DNA from: G963556115 sp963666605
GTDB taxonomy: Bacteria; Planctomycetota; SZUA-567
Direction of reading: 5' to 3'
Length of the DNA: 64,000 nt
Assembly: GCA_965140405.1 (NCBI GenBank)
Contig: OZ223208.1
Location: 2,728,001-2,792,000, forward strand
The translations under genes and the position numbers were made by a program. Shown here piece after piece: positions 62,885 to 64,000 of this stretch. The notes under the pieces were generated by a model. The model did no database searches. It saw only the letters and a list, made by a program, of their open reading frames with translations, and had not been told where the DNA came from. Within the stretch, counting starts at the first letter, position 1. Every line of letters starts with the position of its first letter.

Positions 62885-64000
62885 ATGGCAGAAGCAACAA
62901 TGGATCTAAAGAATAGAGCTATAGGCATACTGAACAATTTCAGTGGTGTCAAGCAGTCTATTATCCCTGCTTTCCTAATCGTAACCATTGTTATTATTAT
63001 CTACCCAATGCCATTATTTATAATGGACTTCTTACTAGGTGTTAATATTGCATTAGGACTTATGGTGCTTCTAGCATGTGTATTTATTGATAAACCTAAC
63101 GACATGACTTGTTTCCCATCACTGCTACTTATACTTACTCTTTACAAACTCGCTCTAAACGTAGCAACAACACGTCTAATCTTGACCAATGCACCAACCG
63201 ACCTAGACCACGCAGCTGGTGAAATCGTCTATTCATTTGGTAACTTTGTTACTGGCTCCTCTGGCGAAGCATACGGCTTTATTGTTGGTATTGTAATCTT
63301 CATCATCCTAGTTGTTATCCAGTTTATTGTACTTACCAAAGGTATGACTAGAATTGCCGAAGTAGCAGCAAGGTTTACACTTGATGCTATGCCTGGTCAA
63401 CAGATGGCGATTGATGCCGACCTGAATGCTGGGGTAATTACCGAGGATGAGGCAAGAGAGCGACGTGATGAGATTAGACAGATGGCTGACTTCTATGGTG
63501 CTATGGACGGTGCCGCAAAGTTCGTTAGAGGTGATACTGTTGCAGGTCTAATTATTACCGGAGTAAATATTGGCGCAGGACTTATTATTGGTGTTGCTAT
63601 TGGTGGCATGAGCTTTTTAGAAGCAGGCCAGATCTTTACAAAATTAACTATCGGTGATGGGCTTGTAGGTCAGGTTCCATCACTTCTTATCAGTATTGCC
63701 TCAGGTATCCTAGTTACTCGTGGTAACAAACGTGACGACTTCGGTGGTCTGATTATCGACCAGCTTATAAATCATAGAAAAGCACTTGGGATCTGTAGTG
63801 TCTTAGTAGGCAGCATTGCACTGACAGGACTTCTAGGGATGACCCCATTCCCATTCATTCCATTCTTTAGTATCTCGGTAGTTTCTGGAGTATGGTGGTG
63901 GCGCTTGGGCCAAGGAGCTGGCAAGACAAAGAAGCAGATAGAAGCAGAAGAAGCAAAAGCTGCAGAAGAAGCGGCAAAAGCCGAACCAGCAGAAGAGAAG
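62885..64000 (+). CDS. flhA: Flagellar export apparatus protein FlhA (partial, runs off right edge)
   Basis: 372 codons are visible from the ATG at 62885; no stop is reached. It begins MAEATMDLKNRAIG, then several membrane helices with MDFLLGVNIALGLMVLLACVF, FPSLLLILTLYKLALNVATTRLIL (blocks), VAARFTLDAMPGQQMAIDADLNAG, FYGAMDGAAKFVRGDTVAGL and SLLISIASGILVTR, typical of FlhA/FhipEP. An Ala/Glu/Lys-rich linker opens the cytoplasmic domain at the end. It docks export chaperones and substrates. It continues the fliO-flhA operon. Confidence 0.96.
   Translation, partial: MAEATMDLKNRAIGILNNFSGVKQSIIPAFLIVTIVIIIYPMPLFIMDFLLGVNIALGLMVLLACVFIDKPNDMTCFPSLLLILTLYKLALNVATTRLILTNAPTDLDHAAGEIVYSFGNFVTGSSGEAYGFIVGIVIFIILVVIQFIVLTKGMTRIAEVAARFTLDAMPGQQMAIDADLNAGVITEDEARERRDEIRQMADFYGAMDGAAKFVRGDTVAGLIITGVNIGAGLIIGVAIGGMSFLEAGQIFTKLTIGDGLVGQVPSLLISIASGILVTRGNKRDDFGGLIIDQLINHRKALGICSVLVGSIALTGLLGMTPFPFIPFFSISVVSGVWWWRLGQGAGKTKKQIEAEEAKAAEEAAKAEPAEEK

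Overview
The window is an AT-rich stretch of a bacterial chromosome with dense gene packing, mostly short operons, and many canonical hairpin/T-run terminators. The envelope looks Gram-negative: there are lipoboxes, a LysM inner-membrane-anchored protein and an NlpC/P60 hydrolase. The organism is flagellated and chemotactic (flagellin, FlaG, fliOPQR-flhBA, cheW, receptors). Its metabolism suggests an anaerobe or fermenter: a lone [FeFe]-hydrogenase-like protein, an ACT-malic enzyme, an acetate transporter and glycogen debranching. I cannot assign a phylum from sequence alone; a PVC-type bacterium such as Lentisphaerota is only a guess.

Layout. 1-5.4 kb: a small secreted protein, hisS, a calcium-binding protein behind a sigma-28-like promoter, a GIY-YIG protein, ppnP and an M24 peptidase. 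5.5-14.2 kb: a flagellar-filament island with a second sigma-28-like promoter, a long structured leader, an 847-aa flagellin, FlaG, and two tandem TPR-OGT (GT41) glycosyltransferases that probably glycosylate flagellin. 14.3-24 kb: housekeeping genes nadC, rsmE, rnc, nth, mgtE, ispD, coaX, cbiL and argH. 24.2-31.3 kb: malic enzyme, asnB, truA, a MATE transporter, an NlpC/P60 protein and an acetate transporter. 31.6-35 kb: a chemoreceptor gene broken by an in-frame stop, cheW, and an MFS transporter. 35.1-39.6 kb: a four-gene minus-strand cluster (radical SAM, TVP38, mercuric-reductase-like flavoprotein, fused rSAM-associated glycosyltransferases). 40-45 kb: tRNA-Gly, an S24-like regulator, glgX and araD. 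45-51 kb: proS, a SprT-like/LysM pair and the hydrogenase-like gene. 51-56.8 kb: a sensor kinase and a chemoreceptor that share a duplicated ~350-bp upstream region containing matching short leader ORFs. 57-64 kb: a small lipoprotein, trmD and the flagellar export operon fliO-P-Q-R-flhB-flhA, which runs off the right edge.

The most interesting items are the flagellin/GT41 island with its leader RNA, the duplicated receptor leader regions with coding-like leader ORFs, the nonsense-interrupted and internally shortened chemoreceptor, and the radical-SAM/TVP38/flavoprotein/fused-transferase cluster of unknown product.
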